From an uncultured Acetobacteraceae bacterium (GTDB lineage: Bacteria; Pseudomonadota; Alphaproteobacteria; Acetobacterales; Acetobacteraceae): 40,401 bases of DNA. Shown one piece after another: positions 1 through 7,473 of the stretch. A program made the position numbers and the translations under genes. Position 1 is the stretch's first letter. Each line of letters begins with the position of its first letter. The stretch lies in the NCBI GenBank assembly GCA_937873205.1, contig CALMVO010000116.1:1-40401 (forward strand), given 5' to 3'. Under the pieces are notes generated by a model that worked only from the letters and a program-made list of their open reading frames with translations, was not told where the DNA came from and did no database searches.

Positions 1-20
1 GCCGAAGACCTGAATCTGAC
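1..20. repeat. Terminal 20-bp direct repeat, left copy (circular overlap)
   Basis: These 20 bases are identical to 40382-40401. This is the usual signature of a circular contig with its overlap left in place. Collapsing it gives a 40,381-bp circle, and the minus-strand frame at 38207-40401 then continues in frame into 1-156. Confidence 0.9.
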
Positions 21-156
21 CGGTGCCAAGGCTCGCAGGCGTGTTGACGAGGTGGTAGCCGTCCGCGGGCTGCGCGACAGCGTCTGGCGCGGCAAGGATC
101 ACACCGCCAGCAAGCAGCGCCGCGGCAGATGCGAGCAGAGCCGCCCGACAGGCCAC
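1..156 (-). CDS. N-terminal part of secreted tail-fibre/LamG/SGNH protein (continues at 40401)
   Basis: This is the beginning of the protein whose bulk lies at 38207-40401. On the minus strand, reading from 156 down to 1 and across the join, the frame is open and encodes a secretion signal. It starts at GTG 156-154, has a short positive start (MACR), then an Ala/Leu-rich hydrophobic core, and ends at a cleavage-like site AVA-Q followed by PADGYHLV. The GTG overlaps the TAG stop of the upstream HTH gene by one base (TAGTG), so the two genes are probably translationally coupled. The only upstream in-frame stop is TGA at 198-196, so this short stretch contains all possible starts. The internal ATG at 40360 would remove the whole signal and is a less likely start. 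Seen: open frame and signal. Inferred: export. Confidence 0.8.
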   Translation of the reverse strand, partial: MACRAALLASAAALLAGGVILAAPDAVAQPADGYHLVNTPASLGTGQIQVFG

Positions 157-353
157 TATGCAGCGACCTGGTCGGGGTGCCGCGTCGTCGAGGCGTCAAT
201 CCATGCCTGGAATCGGTCCTCCCTGATCAGGTTCTTCCGGCCGATGGTCGTGGTAGCGGGTCCAGCACCAGTCCTAATGAGCTTGCGCATCGTCACAGGA
301 TGAACGCGGGCACGCTCCGCCGCCTCTGAAACGGTCAACAGCGTCTGCTGCAT
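156..353 (-). CDS. Small HTH DNA-binding protein (MerR/AlpA/excisionase-like)
   Basis: A 65-aa protein with a helix-turn-helix of the excisionase/AlpA type: TVSEAAERARVHPVTMRKLI, followed by a wing-like GRKNLIREDRFQAWI. Such proteins act as excision factors or small repressor/activators. The ATG at 353 is chosen because GGAG stands at good spacing before it; a TTG at 365 lies upstream in frame. Its stop codon overlaps the GTG of the secreted LamG/SGNH protein, so the HTH protein heads that minus-strand block. It faces the plus-strand replication block across the 366-874 intergenic region, whose repeats could be its operators (inference). A specific role as excisionase for either plasmid recombinase is possible but not shown. 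Confidence 0.75.
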   Translation of the reverse strand: MQQTLLTVSEAAERARVHPVTMRKLIRTGAGPATTTIGRKNLIREDRFQAWIDASTTRHPDQVAA

Positions 354-471
354 GACGTTCTCCAAGTAGATGCCTGAATGGTCGGTAAGGCCAATGGCCT
401 GACTTATGGCACATCCTGGCGATTTTCGGAAGCACTATGCCGAGCATTACTTTGCTTTCAGACAATCTATT

Positions 472-588
472 CTTGTCTATATCACATGAACGTAAGCGGC
501 GAAGCTCGTTGGAGTTTCCAAGTAATCGACGGCATGTTGAGTGCTCAGCGCGCTTGCGGTGCAGACGGCTTGTCTATATATCGATATA
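472..588. repeat. Direct repeat CTTGTCTATAT with adjoining palindrome, possible operators
   Basis: CTTGTCTATAT occurs at 472-482 and again at 569-579. The second copy runs into the perfect palindrome TATATCGATATA (577-588). AT-rich repeated half-sites upstream of divergent genes are typical of regulator binding sites; the HTH protein at 156-353 is the obvious candidate ligand (inference). Confidence 0.4.
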
Positions 589-809
589 GGCAACTCCGCG
601 TTTGGCACTTCTCGCCGGACGTTATGGAGTGCGGTAGCTATGGGAAGGGCTTAAAAGCTCCAGCCCTGCGGACGCTGTGAAGAAGGTCACTGGGGAGCCA
701 AAGGCTCTACCAGTGCGGTAGCAAAATTACCCCTAGTTGAACAACCGCTTTACGCCCGCATTCGCGGTGCGGACTGCTGTCCATCGTCCACACAATCCAT
801 GACTGATCA

Positions 810-834
810 CCGCCCCGCAATCATGCGGTGGCGG
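810..834 (+). promoter_or_regulatory. Leader hairpin upstream of the plus-strand operon
   Basis: CCGCC-CCGCA-ATCA-TGCGG-T-GGCGG forms a 10-bp GC-rich stem with a 4-nt loop and a single bulged T. A weak T-run follows at 846-849 and the ribosome site of the first gene lies at 861-866. It could be a leader attenuator or transcript-stabilising hairpin; a similar weaker hairpin occurs near 752-768. Confidence 0.4.
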
Positions 835-874
835 CTCCTGTCGTGGCTTTTGCTGCAATCATCAGGAGAAATCG

Positions 875-1105
875 ATGAGCGATCGTATCCGCCTGACTCA
901 ACTTGCGCCCAGGCTCAAGTCAGAATTGGGCGACAAGTGCCCTACCTATCGTGTCCTATACTTCATGATGCTTGATGGCGTTTTTTCGATGCATCAGGAC
1001 ATCAGTCGAGGCGGCTACTACGCCCTCGAAAACGACCTGCCCGCGATTACCGAGGCCGTGCGCCAAGCCGTCAGCGCCAAGCGCCGCCAGAAGATCGCCG
1101 CCTAG
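875..1105 (+). CDS. Small protein, possible DNA-binding protein
   Basis: A 76-aa protein with a clear ribosome site (CAGGAG, 8-9 bases before ATG). The N-terminus (RIRLTQLAPRLKSELG) and the segment HQDISRGGYYALENDLPAI look like a small winged or AlpA-type DNA-binding fold that includes the residues for a replicon-specific regulator, but the match is weak. It ends in a basic tail (SAKRRQKIAA). It is the first gene of the plus-strand chain leading to the primase-helicase, directly after the leader hairpin. It may regulate that operon (inference). No firm family assignment is made. Confidence 0.6.
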   Translation: MSDRIRLTQLAPRLKSELGDKCPTYRVLYFMMLDGVFSMHQDISRGGYYALENDLPAITEAVRQAVSAKRRQKIAA

Positions 1106-1247
1106 ACACGAGACTGCCGGCACCCCGCGTCAACGGGAGCCGGCAGGAACTGGTACACTCGCGAACAGCAGCCCGGCTGATCTAGGCGATCCGCGCCCAG
1201 AAATCCAGCCCCTCGCGATGTGCCCGAACCCCCACCGGAGCCACATC

Positions 1248-1451
1248 ATGACGAACTGCGAACAGCTCGCCCTCCGGCGAGCCATAAATGCTGTTCCCAA
1301 GGCAGACCTGCCCGACCTGGTGCTGACCGTCGTCGGACGTGTCGGCGGCCAGGGCGCGCTGATGGCGGCGATCGCCGAGGCGGCCAATGCTCGATCCGCC
1401 CAGCAGGCCCGACGCCGACACAGCTGCACCCGACGTGGGACGCGGCTATGA
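1248..1451 (+). CDS. Small hypothetical protein
   Basis: A 67-aa protein starting at ATG 1248 with CCGGAG about 8 bases upstream. The middle is helical (VPKADLPDLVLTVVGRVGGQ) with an Ala-rich helix after it and an Arg-rich tail. Its TGA overlaps the next ATG (ATGA at 1448-1451), so it sits in the translationally coupled chain. No family is recognised. The 140 bp between the previous stop (1105) and this start contains nothing notable. Confidence 0.5.
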   Translation: MTNCEQLALRRAINAVPKADLPDLVLTVVGRVGGQGALMAAIAEAANARSAQQARRRHSCTRRGTRL

Positions 1452-1576
1452 TCCGCACCACTGCGCAGAACACCGCGCAATCGCTCGATGAAATGGCCGC
1501 AGAGGGCGATGGTATCGTCCGCATCTGTGGCGTGCTGTTGCATCAGGCTCAAGAGCCACCGGTGACGACCGACTAG
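1448..1576 (+). CDS. Small hypothetical protein (42 aa)
   Basis: A short frame that begins inside the stop of the preceding gene (ATGA). It encodes a soluble peptide with an acidic centre (SLDEMAAEGDGIVRICGVLL). The four-base overlap and matching codon composition support translation, but the size is small and no family is recognised. A 24-bp gap separates it from the next gene. Confidence 0.4.
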   Translation: MIRTTAQNTAQSLDEMAAEGDGIVRICGVLLHQAQEPPVTTD

Positions 1577-1600
1577 AGCAATCGCGAGGCGAGCCTGGTT

Positions 1601-1891
1601 GTGGCCGCCGCAGTCCGGGCGCTCGAGGCCATCGGCGCGGCGCACGGACACCGCGCGCACGGGCAGGTTTGCGCTTCCTGTCATGGCCGCATCGATGCGG
1701 GCGATACCTTCCACATGGTCGTGGTGTTCCCGGCGGTCGACGCGCCCAACAGCGCCCTGGCCATGCCCGTGTGCGGGCAATGCGCCGGCAACCAAGCGGA
1801 TCTAGACCGCAGGGCTGAGGAGATCATCCGAACCTTGAGGCCGCAGCTGCGGCTCTTCTCGATTACCCATCCGGAAGGAGGTCGGGCATGA
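1601..1891 (+). CDS. Small zinc-finger-like protein (two CxxC pairs)
   Basis: A 96-aa protein beginning at GTG 1601. It carries CASC at about residues 24-27 and CGQC at about 58-61, a typical treble-clef or knuckle arrangement for binding one zinc ion. A hydrophobic strand (TFHMVVVFP) lies between them and a helical C-terminus follows. Such small zinc proteins are common in phage and plasmid replication operons, where they may bind nucleic acid or proteins. The stop overlaps the next start (ATGA at 1888-1891). Function is not known. Confidence 0.6.
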   Translation: MAAAVRALEAIGAAHGHRAHGQVCASCHGRIDAGDTFHMVVVFPAVDAPNSALAMPVCGQCAGNQADLDRRAEEIIRTLRPQLRLFSITHPEGGRA

Positions 1892-2277
1892 GCCCCCCTC
1901 TTACCGGCGCCGACCGCGCGAAACTGGTCAAGGTGCTGGCCTTGCTGTCATCCAGCCACGACGGCGAGCGGGCCGCGGCCGGGTTCATGGCATCTAGGAT
2001 GCTGCGGGAGCGGGGGCTCGATTGGGACAGCCTGATCGCGCCGGCAATGCTGGCCTTGCCACGGCAGCCGGACATCGGCCGGGCCTCCCGCCCCCCGACA
2101 TGCCCGGCCTCAAGTTGGTCAGGTGAGATCAGGTTTCTGCTGCGCCATCTCGACCGCCTGAACGGCTGGGAAGTCTCGTTCCTCCGTTCGACGTCGACGC
2201 GGTCGCGGCTGACGGCCAAGCAGGGCGAAGTTCTGGTTCGGCTCTACGACCGGCTGATCGGCGAGGGGCTACGATGA
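1888..2277 (+). CDS. Conserved mobile-element protein with DUF2786-like N-terminus
   Basis: A 129-aa protein. The N-terminal segment KVLALLSSSHDGERAAAGFM resembles a helical domain widely found in small proteins of alphaproteobacterial plasmids and prophages, often next to replication or transfer genes. The C-terminal half contains a basic, helix-rich region (IRFLLRHLDRLNGWEVSFLR, then TAKQGEVLVRLYDRLIGEG) that may mediate DNA or protein contact. It overlaps both neighbours by four bases (ATGA at each end), so it is co-translated with them just upstream of the primase-helicase. Its biochemical role is unknown. Confidence 0.65.
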   Translation: MSPPLTGADRAKLVKVLALLSSSHDGERAAAGFMASRMLRERGLDWDSLIAPAMLALPRQPDIGRASRPPTCPASSWSGEIRFLLRHLDRLNGWEVSFLRSTSTRSRLTAKQGEVLVRLYDRLIGEGLR

Positions 2278-2486
2278 GGCCGCTACCCACCGAGTTCCGG
2301 CGCCGGCAGGCCGTCGTGCAGTCCTGCCTGCGAGCGGTTCCCTGTCAGGACATGCCGCTTGAGGTGTGCGGTGCGCTGTTCGACGCCGGGTTTTTCGTCC
2401 GACTCCGTCCTGCCGAGTTCTCAGCGTTCGCGCTGGCCGTGGCGCATGTCCGTTACATGCAGCGCCAGCGGCAGCAAGACGCGTGA
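2274..2486 (+). CDS. Small hypothetical protein upstream of primase-helicase
   Basis: A 70-aa protein whose ATG overlaps the previous stop and whose TGA overlaps the GTG of the primase-helicase gene (GTGA at 2483-2486). It is rich in Phe, Arg and Ala, with a possible amphipathic helix at the C-terminus (FALAVAHVRYMQRQRQQ). No family is recognised. The tight overlaps on both sides argue that it is real and made in a fixed ratio with the primase-helicase. Confidence 0.6.
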   Translation: MRPLPTEFRRRQAVVQSCLRAVPCQDMPLEVCGALFDAGFFVRLRPAEFSAFALAVAHVRYMQRQRQQDA

Positions 2487-5400
2487 GCGCAGCCGACGCC
2501 CCTGCAGCCCGGCCGTCGCTGGATGATCTGAAGGCGGAGCTCGCCGATCGGGCGGAGGAGCTCGCCCTCGCGCTGATGGGACCGCCGAACAAGGAAACTG
2601 CCCGGCGGTTTGAATGGCGCTGGGGCGGCAAGGGCTCGGCCGCCTTCATCGTCCGGGAAGCCCGCGGCAAGGCGCGCGGGTCGTTCTACTCGCACGAGGC
2701 CGGCGCCGGCGGCTCGCCGCTCGACTTCGTCATGCATGCCCGGGGATGCGGCATCGGCGAGGCCGTGCGGTGGGCGTCGCACTGGCTTGGCCACGATCAA
2801 CCCGGCTACACGCCGCAGCCCGCCAACGATGCCCTCCTGGCCGAGCGGGCGCGCAAGCAGGCCGAGCGGGAGCGGGAGGCCGCCGCCGACCGGTCTGGAC
2901 GGGTCCAGATCGCCCGCAAATTATGGGACGAATCGGTCCCGATCGCCGGGACCGTGGCGGAACGCTACCTGGTCGAGACCCGCCGCATCCCAACGCCACC
3001 GTTGGGCTGGTCGGGCGTGGTGCGCTTCCACCCACGCAGCCGCGCCCTGATCGTCGCGGCCACGCTGGCATCTGGCGAGGTGCAGGCGATTCAACGTGTG
3101 TTTGTCACCCCGGACGGACAGAAGGTTGGCGCCGAGGAGATCGAGCGGCGCCAGCTGCGCGCCGTGAAGATGACGAACGGCGCCACGGAAGGGGCAGTCG
3201 TGCGCCTCCCGGCCAGGACGCTGGGCACCCGACCGAGCGCTCCGCTGCTGCTGGTGGAAGGGCCCGAAACAGGCCTGTCGACCTGGATCAGCACCGGGCA
3301 CGAGTGCTGGATCGTCTGCGGCGGCATCCGGGCCACCGGCGACCATGCCGTGCCGCTCCAGCCCGGCCGGCGCTATGTCCTCTGCCGGGACGACGATCGC
3401 CGGTTCAGCCCGGCCGACAACGCGCTGCGGAAGACGGTAGCGACCTGGCGCACCGCCGGCCACGCCGTCACGATCGCGACGCCTTGGCGCATTCGGCGTT
3501 TCGACAAGAGCGACCTGAATGACACCCTTCAGGCGCAGGGCACGCATGGCGTCCAGGCGCGGATCGAATTGGCGCTGCGGGTGCAGTCCACCGCCATCCG
3601 GCGCGAGCCGATCGAGATGGTGCGCCGGCACCTGGACGAGGTGATCCGCCGCTTCTTCGACGAGGCGGCAGCCTGGGGCGAGGCCGGGGGCGAGGAGGAG
3701 GTCCCGGAATACGCCTTCCCCACCGGCGACGAGAACATCCCCGGCGAGGAGCGGTCCAACGCTCCGCCGCCACCGGCTCACGCGGTCAAGGTGGAAGTCG
3801 GCGGCGGCAAGTCCCGGTCCGCCTATCGGCACGCCGCGGCGATGCTGGCTCGGATGCGGGCCGCTGGCGACAAGCGGGCGATCGCCGTCGCGGTGCCGAC
3901 CCACAAGCTCGGGGACGAGCACGCCGCCATCTTCGAGACGATCGCTGGCCAGCTGCGGCCGCCGGTGCCGGACGGTCCGCTCGGCCCCCTGCACGAGATG
4001 GCCAGCCGCCGGACCGCGCGGGTGTGGCGCGGCATGGAGGCGGTCGATCCCGACCACGAGGATGCGGTCGATCCCACCGTACCGCTGGCCACCAAAACCC
4101 GGATGTGCCGGAACCTGGACGCGGTGAGGGATGCCCGCGAGGCCGGCGCCGACCTGTTCAAGTCGGCCTGCCAGCGGAAGATCGACGGCGAACGGGTGTC
4201 GTGCCCGTTCTTCGGCCAGTGCGGCTACCAGCGGCAGCGCGAGGCCGCGGCCGACGTGTGGATCATCCCGCACGAGCTGCTGTTCCTGCGGAAGCCGTCG
4301 TCGCTGGGTCGCTTGGCCGCCCTGGTGGTGGACGAGAGCTGCTGGGCCGACGGACTGGAAGGCGTCCACGGCAAGCCGAGCGCGATGCCACTGGCGGATC
4401 TGCGGCAGCCGTCGACCATCTTCCGCAAGGGCAGCATCGACAACGCGGCCAGCGACCGACTGCACTTCCTCCGGACCGCCTTGGCCGACGTCCTCGAGGA
4501 GCATTCCGACGGGCCGCTGGTCCGCGAGGTCCTGGAAGACCACAACCTGACCAGCGCCAACGCCGGCGAGGCCTATAGGCTGGAATGGCGGCGCTTCGTG
4601 AACCCCGAGCTGCACCCGCAGATGACGCCGGCGCAGCGCAAGGAGGCTGTCGCCACCGCCAAGGGCAACGCGCAGGTGATGCGGCTGGCCCGGGTGTGGA
4701 AGGGCGTCCAGGCGCTGCTGGCGATGGACGGGCCGGCAAGGTCCGGCTGGCTCGCGCTGGCCTCGGAGCCGGACGACAGGGAGGGCGGCGTCAGGCGGGT
4801 GCTGCACCTCAAGGGCCGACGGGACGTCAAGAAGGGATGGCAGGTGCCGACCCTGCTGCTCGATGCCACCATGAACATCGACCTGGTGCGCCCCTACTGG
4901 CCGCATGTGGAGGTGACGGCGCAACTGCTGGCCGAGGCGCCGCACCAGCACGTCCGCCAGGTAATCGACCGCGCCTTCTCGAAGTCCATGCTCGACCCGA
5001 TCACCCCGGAGATGGCCGACACCGATCCCTACGTCTCCCGGCTACTAAAGGCCGATCCGAAGGCGCCGGAGCGCCGCGGCCGGAACCTGCGGCGGGTCCA
5101 TGCCATCCTGTGTCGCGAGGCCCGCCGCTACGCCCCGGACCGGGTGCTGGTGGTCTGCCAGAAGGCGGTCAAGGAAGCCCTGCCCGACGTCGGCCCGCTG
5201 CCGGTCAACGTCGAGCTGGCCCACCACAACGCGGTGGCGGGGCGCGACGAGTGGGGTCCGCAGCCTGGCAGGCCGGGAGTGAGAGCTCTAATCGTGGTCG
5301 GGCGGACCATGCCGACCATCGGCGCCGTCGAGCGGCTGGCCGAGGCCTTGAGCGGCGCGGCGGTGGAGGAGATCACCGGAGGATGGTTCGACCGCGGCGA

Positions 5401-6319
5401 CGCGACGCGGGAAGGGCTCAATGGTCAGGCCGAGGCGGTTGAGACCGAGCGGCATCCCAACCCGGTGGCCGAGGCGATCCGGTGGCAGGTCTGCGAGGGC
5501 GAGCTCGTCCAGATCATCGGCCGGGGCCGGGGCGTCAACCGCACGGCTGACAACCCGGTCGACGTGCTGGTGCTGACCGACGCGCCGATCCCGGTGCCCG
5601 TGGCCGAGACAATCAACGCCGCCAACCTCGATCCGACTCCCGACGACATGATGGCAGGGGCCGGCGGGGTGGTGTTCCAGAACGCCAAGCACGCCACCAT
5701 GACCTACCCGAGGCTATGGCCGAGTCATGCCGCGCTTCGGCAAGCCATGGTCGGGAGGAGTGTGAGTTCTCTCTATAAGAATAGTATACTTATAGAGGAA
5801 ACTCACACTCCTCGGTCGGGAAACATCCTCGGATCCATGGCGACCTATCAGGTTGCCGGAGCCGGCCAGAAGGCCGCTGAGGTATGGTTCGACGCCACTC
5901 TGACCCCCGACATCGCGGCTTGGCTGGAAGTCCGTCTCGGGCCGCTCGCCTACTGCCGGACAGAGGAGCCACCGAAGCCAGAATCAGCGATCAGGCGCTC
6001 CGCGCATACCTCAATCCGCACTTCTGACAGCAGGGACCTACCGATGCCGCCAACCACAAGGGCGCCATCGTCGCCGCAGCCCCTGTCGCCGTCCGCCCTC
6101 TATCCCGTAGCTGGCGAGTGGTCCTGGATCATGATGCAGCCGATCGTGGACAGCTTCCGTGTCAGTGGCCGCAGCCGGCCCATCACCCGCCACCCCGCCG
6201 GCGTCGCCAGCCGCGACCAGGAACTGTTCGGAGCCCGGCCCTTCGAGGTGGCGGGACCGTATGCCGCCGACGCAGACACGGCGCTCGGCACGGTCCACCC
6301 GGCCAAGGGCGCCGCATGA
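2483..6319 (+). CDS. Toprim primase / SF2-like helicase fusion protein
   Basis: A 1278-aa replication-type protein starting at GTG 2483, which overlaps the preceding stop. Residues 30-100 resemble a primase N-terminal region. A Toprim domain follows, with EGPETGLS at 259 and DDD at 303-305, the acidic residues that hold metal in primases. From about 430 on it looks like a superfamily 2 helicase: P-loop-like GGGKS at 440-444, a DE pair in VVDES at 617-618, and arginine-finger motif QIIGRGRG at 1010-1017. Cysteines 563, 574 and 580 may bind zinc or an Fe-S cluster between motifs I and II. Such fusions prime and unwind plasmid or phage DNA. The last 90 residues are Pro/Ser-rich. An earlier in-frame start would overlap the upstream gene completely and is rejected. 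A palindrome lies inside the gene at 5755-5813. Confidence 0.85.
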   Translation: MSAADAPAARPSLDDLKAELADRAEELALALMGPPNKETARRFEWRWGGKGSAAFIVREARGKARGSFYSHEAGAGGSPLDFVMHARGCGIGEAVRWASHWLGHDQPGYTPQPANDALLAERARKQAEREREAAADRSGRVQIARKLWDESVPIAGTVAERYLVETRRIPTPPLGWSGVVRFHPRSRALIVAATLASGEVQAIQRVFVTPDGQKVGAEEIERRQLRAVKMTNGATEGAVVRLPARTLGTRPSAPLLLVEGPETGLSTWISTGHECWIVCGGIRATGDHAVPLQPGRRYVLCRDDDRRFSPADNALRKTVATWRTAGHAVTIATPWRIRRFDKSDLNDTLQAQGTHGVQARIELALRVQSTAIRREPIEMVRRHLDEVIRRFFDEAAAWGEAGGEEEVPEYAFPTGDENIPGEERSNAPPPPAHAVKVEVGGGKSRSAYRHAAAMLARMRAAGDKRAIAVAVPTHKLGDEHAAIFETIAGQLRPPVPDGPLGPLHEMASRRTARVWRGMEAVDPDHEDAVDPTVPLATKTRMCRNLDAVRDAREAGADLFKSACQRKIDGERVSCPFFGQCGYQRQREAAADVWIIPHELLFLRKPSSLGRLAALVVDESCWADGLEGVHGKPSAMPLADLRQPSTIFRKGSIDNAASDRLHFLRTALADVLEEHSDGPLVREVLEDHNLTSANAGEAYRLEWRRFVNPELHPQMTPAQRKEAVATAKGNAQVMRLARVWKGVQALLAMDGPARSGWLALASEPDDREGGVRRVLHLKGRRDVKKGWQVPTLLLDATMNIDLVRPYWPHVEVTAQLLAEAPHQHVRQVIDRAFSKSMLDPITPEMADTDPYVSRLLKADPKAPERRGRNLRRVHAILCREARRYAPDRVLVVCQKAVKEALPDVGPLPVNVELAHHNAVAGRDEWGPQPGRPGVRALIVVGRTMPTIGAVERLAEALSGAAVEEITGGWFDRGDATREGLNGQAEAVETERHPNPVAEAIRWQVCEGELVQIIGRGRGVNRTADNPVDVLVLTDAPIPVPVAETINAANLDPTPDDMMAGAGGVVFQNAKHATMTYPRLWPSHAALRQAMVGRSVSSLYKNSILIEETHTPRSGNILGSMATYQVAGAGQKAAEVWFDATLTPDIAAWLEVRLGPLAYCRTEEPPKPESAIRRSAHTSIRTSDSRDLPMPPTTRAPSSPQPLSPSALYPVAGEWSWIMMQPIVDSFRVSGRSRPITRHPAGVASRDQELFGARPFEVAGPYAADADTALGTVHPAKGAA
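5749..5821. repeat. Palindromic element inside primase-helicase gene, flanked by 8-bp direct repeat
   Basis: Arms AGGAGTGTGAGTT (5756-5768) and AACTCACACTCCT (5800-5812) are exact reverse complements. Inside them TCTATAAG and CTTATAGA also pair, leaving an AT-rich loop. One more G-C pair extends the outer stem. Outside, GGTCGGGA occurs on both sides (5749-5756 and 5814-5821), like a target duplication. The segment is much more AT-rich than the gene around it but keeps the frame open. Confidence 0.75.
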
Positions 6320-6528
6320 TCCCCTCAGCTTCCCTGCTCTTCGCCGCGATCCCGCAGCCGTGGCTCGACTTGGCCGCGATGGAGAGCGGCCAGGGCAGCG
6401 GCCCCTCGCGCGCGGGGGCGTATTGGTCGCGAAAGCCCACTCGACCGCCTCCGAACCAGCTTCCTCAACCTCGCACACGCGCGCGTATTTCGCGGCAAAC
6501 CCATCCCAGGCACCGACCAGCCGCTTGA
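6316..6528 (+). CDS. Small hypothetical protein downstream of primase-helicase
   Basis: A 70-aa frame whose ATG overlaps the primase-helicase stop (ATGA at 6316-6319). Codon composition is typical for the first 30 residues (MIPSASLLFAAIPQPWLDLA), then drops, and the rest is Arg/Pro-rich. The 3' part overlaps the left copy of a duplicated segment (about 6478-6600), so the original gene end may have been replaced. Possibly a truncated gene. No family recognised. Confidence 0.4.
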   Translation: MIPSASLLFAAIPQPWLDLAAMESGQGSGPSRAGAYWSRKPTRPPPNQLPQPRTRARISRQTHPRHRPAA

Positions 6529-6785
6529 TTTCCGATGATTTTAAATCAAACGCTGCCCGACTGGACCCAACCCCAACCAGACACCTGACCATGCCCATCT
6601 TGGCTGACATAGCCATTACGGGTCAACAATGCTGCCCTAGATAGCACACTTCTGCCTCGCGCGCGCGCGCGTATGGACCCCAGAAACTCCCCACGCGCCT
6701 GCGCTGACCTGTCGCACCTATTTGGGGATGATGGCGCCGCCGTCCCACCAACCCAACCCCAAACGGACACCTGACCCATGCCCAC
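6478..6785 (+). repeat. Diverged tandem duplication of the recombinase leader, period about 186 bp
   Basis: GCGCGTA at 6481-6487 recurs at 6667-6673, and the leader beginning CCCAACCCCAA at 6566 recurs at 6752, both 186 bp apart. The second copy contains the serine-recombinase start (ATG 6778). The first ends in a matching ATGCCCA (6591-6597) that opens only a 16-codon frame. Between them is a 14-bp alternating CG run (6658-6671). The first copy looks like a decayed duplicate of the recombinase promoter and start. Confidence 0.55.
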
Positions 6786-7473
6786 CACGATCGGCTACAT
6801 CCGCGCCAGCGCCGCCGACCCGCCATCGGTGATCGAGGAGCAGCGCAAGCTGCTGGCCTGGAGCCCCTACCGACCGGACCGAATGTTCGCCGACAGGGGC
6901 AACGTGCTGGGCCAGCCGCAGCTGCGGGCCTGCCTGGCCGCGCTCGGCGCTGGCGACGTGCTGGTGGCGACGTCCGGCGACCGTCTGGCCCACTCGGTCG
7001 ACGCGATGCTGGCGATGGAGGATGGCCTGCAACGGCGTGGCGTCGGACTGGTCCTGCTGGCGTTCAACGGGGCGGTGGTCGACTTCCGGACGGAGGAGGC
7101 CAAGCCGGTGCTCAAGCTGATGTGCGAGATTTCGCGCTGGCACTATCGCGGCCTGCGGGAGCGGCAGCACGCGGGGATCGCTCAGGCGAGGCAGGAAGGC
7201 CGCTACAGAGGCCGCAGGGCGGTGATCCCGGCCGAGGACGTGCGGCAGCGCCTACAAGCCGGGGAGCGGCCCTCTGCGGTGGCTCGAGATCTGGGGATCG
7301 CGCGATCGACGGTGTATCGGCTGGCCGGCGATCGGGTTGCGGCCTCCATCACGCCGTCACGAGCACTCGTTCCACCGCCTCCGGCTCCTGGTCGATCACC
7401 ATCAGCAGCGTGCGCGCCGCCCGCTCCGGCCGGCGCCGCCCCTGCTCCCATTCCCGGATGCAGTCTGGGCTGA
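6778..7473 (+). CDS. Serine recombinase (resolvase/invertase family)
   Basis: A 231-aa protein. The N-terminal catalytic domain begins GYIRAS with the nucleophile Ser11. The family motif around GDRLAHS (about 67-73) matches the DRLxRS region that positions catalytic arginines. A long helix and the R/G-rich joint follow, and the DNA-binding HTH is PSAVARDLGIARSTVYRLAG (about 165-184). Resolvases of this type separate plasmid dimers or resolve transposon cointegrates. The C-terminus beyond about 188 is low-complexity Pro/Ala-rich and lies antisense over the HigA-like gene. It may be a read-through artefact of a lost stop. Crossover sites may lie in the duplicated leader region upstream (inference). 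Confidence 0.85.
   Translation: MPTTIGYIRASAADPPSVIEEQRKLLAWSPYRPDRMFADRGNVLGQPQLRACLAALGAGDVLVATSGDRLAHSVDAMLAMEDGLQRRGVGLVLLAFNGAVVDFRTEEAKPVLKLMCEISRWHYRGLRERQHAGIAQARQEGRYRGRRAVIPAEDVRQRLQAGERPSAVARDLGIARSTVYRLAGDRVAASITPSRALVPPPPAPGRSPSAACAPPAPAGAAPAPIPGCSLG

Larger units (their letters stand above)
366..874. promoter_or_regulatory. Divergent intergenic control region
   Basis: About 500 bp without a convincing gene separates the minus-strand HTH gene from the plus-strand small gene at 875. It is more AT-rich than its neighbours and holds an 11-bp direct repeat (472-482 and 569-579), a 12-bp palindrome (577-588) and a strong hairpin (810-834). An open frame at 378-680 has poor composition and no ribosome site and is not called. 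The position suits divergent promoters for the two outward blocks (inference). Confidence 0.5.

Noticed and set aside
378-680. 100-aa plus-strand open frame in the control region
   Set aside because: No ribosome site, atypical composition, many Cys/Trp/His residues without pattern, and it covers the operator-like repeats.
1130-1795. 221-aa minus-strand open frame
   Set aside because: Complementary shadow of three overlapping small plus-strand genes; Arg-rich and without ribosome site.
2921-4951. 676-aa minus-strand open frame
   Set aside because: Shadow of the primase-helicase in high-GC DNA; His/Arg/Gly-rich, no motif.
6038-6616. 192-aa minus-strand frame with a plausible-looking start (VGAWDGFAAKYARVCEVEE)
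   Set aside because: The second half is a shadow of the primase-helicase end; the first half lies in the duplicated leader. Could be a relic but cannot be supported.
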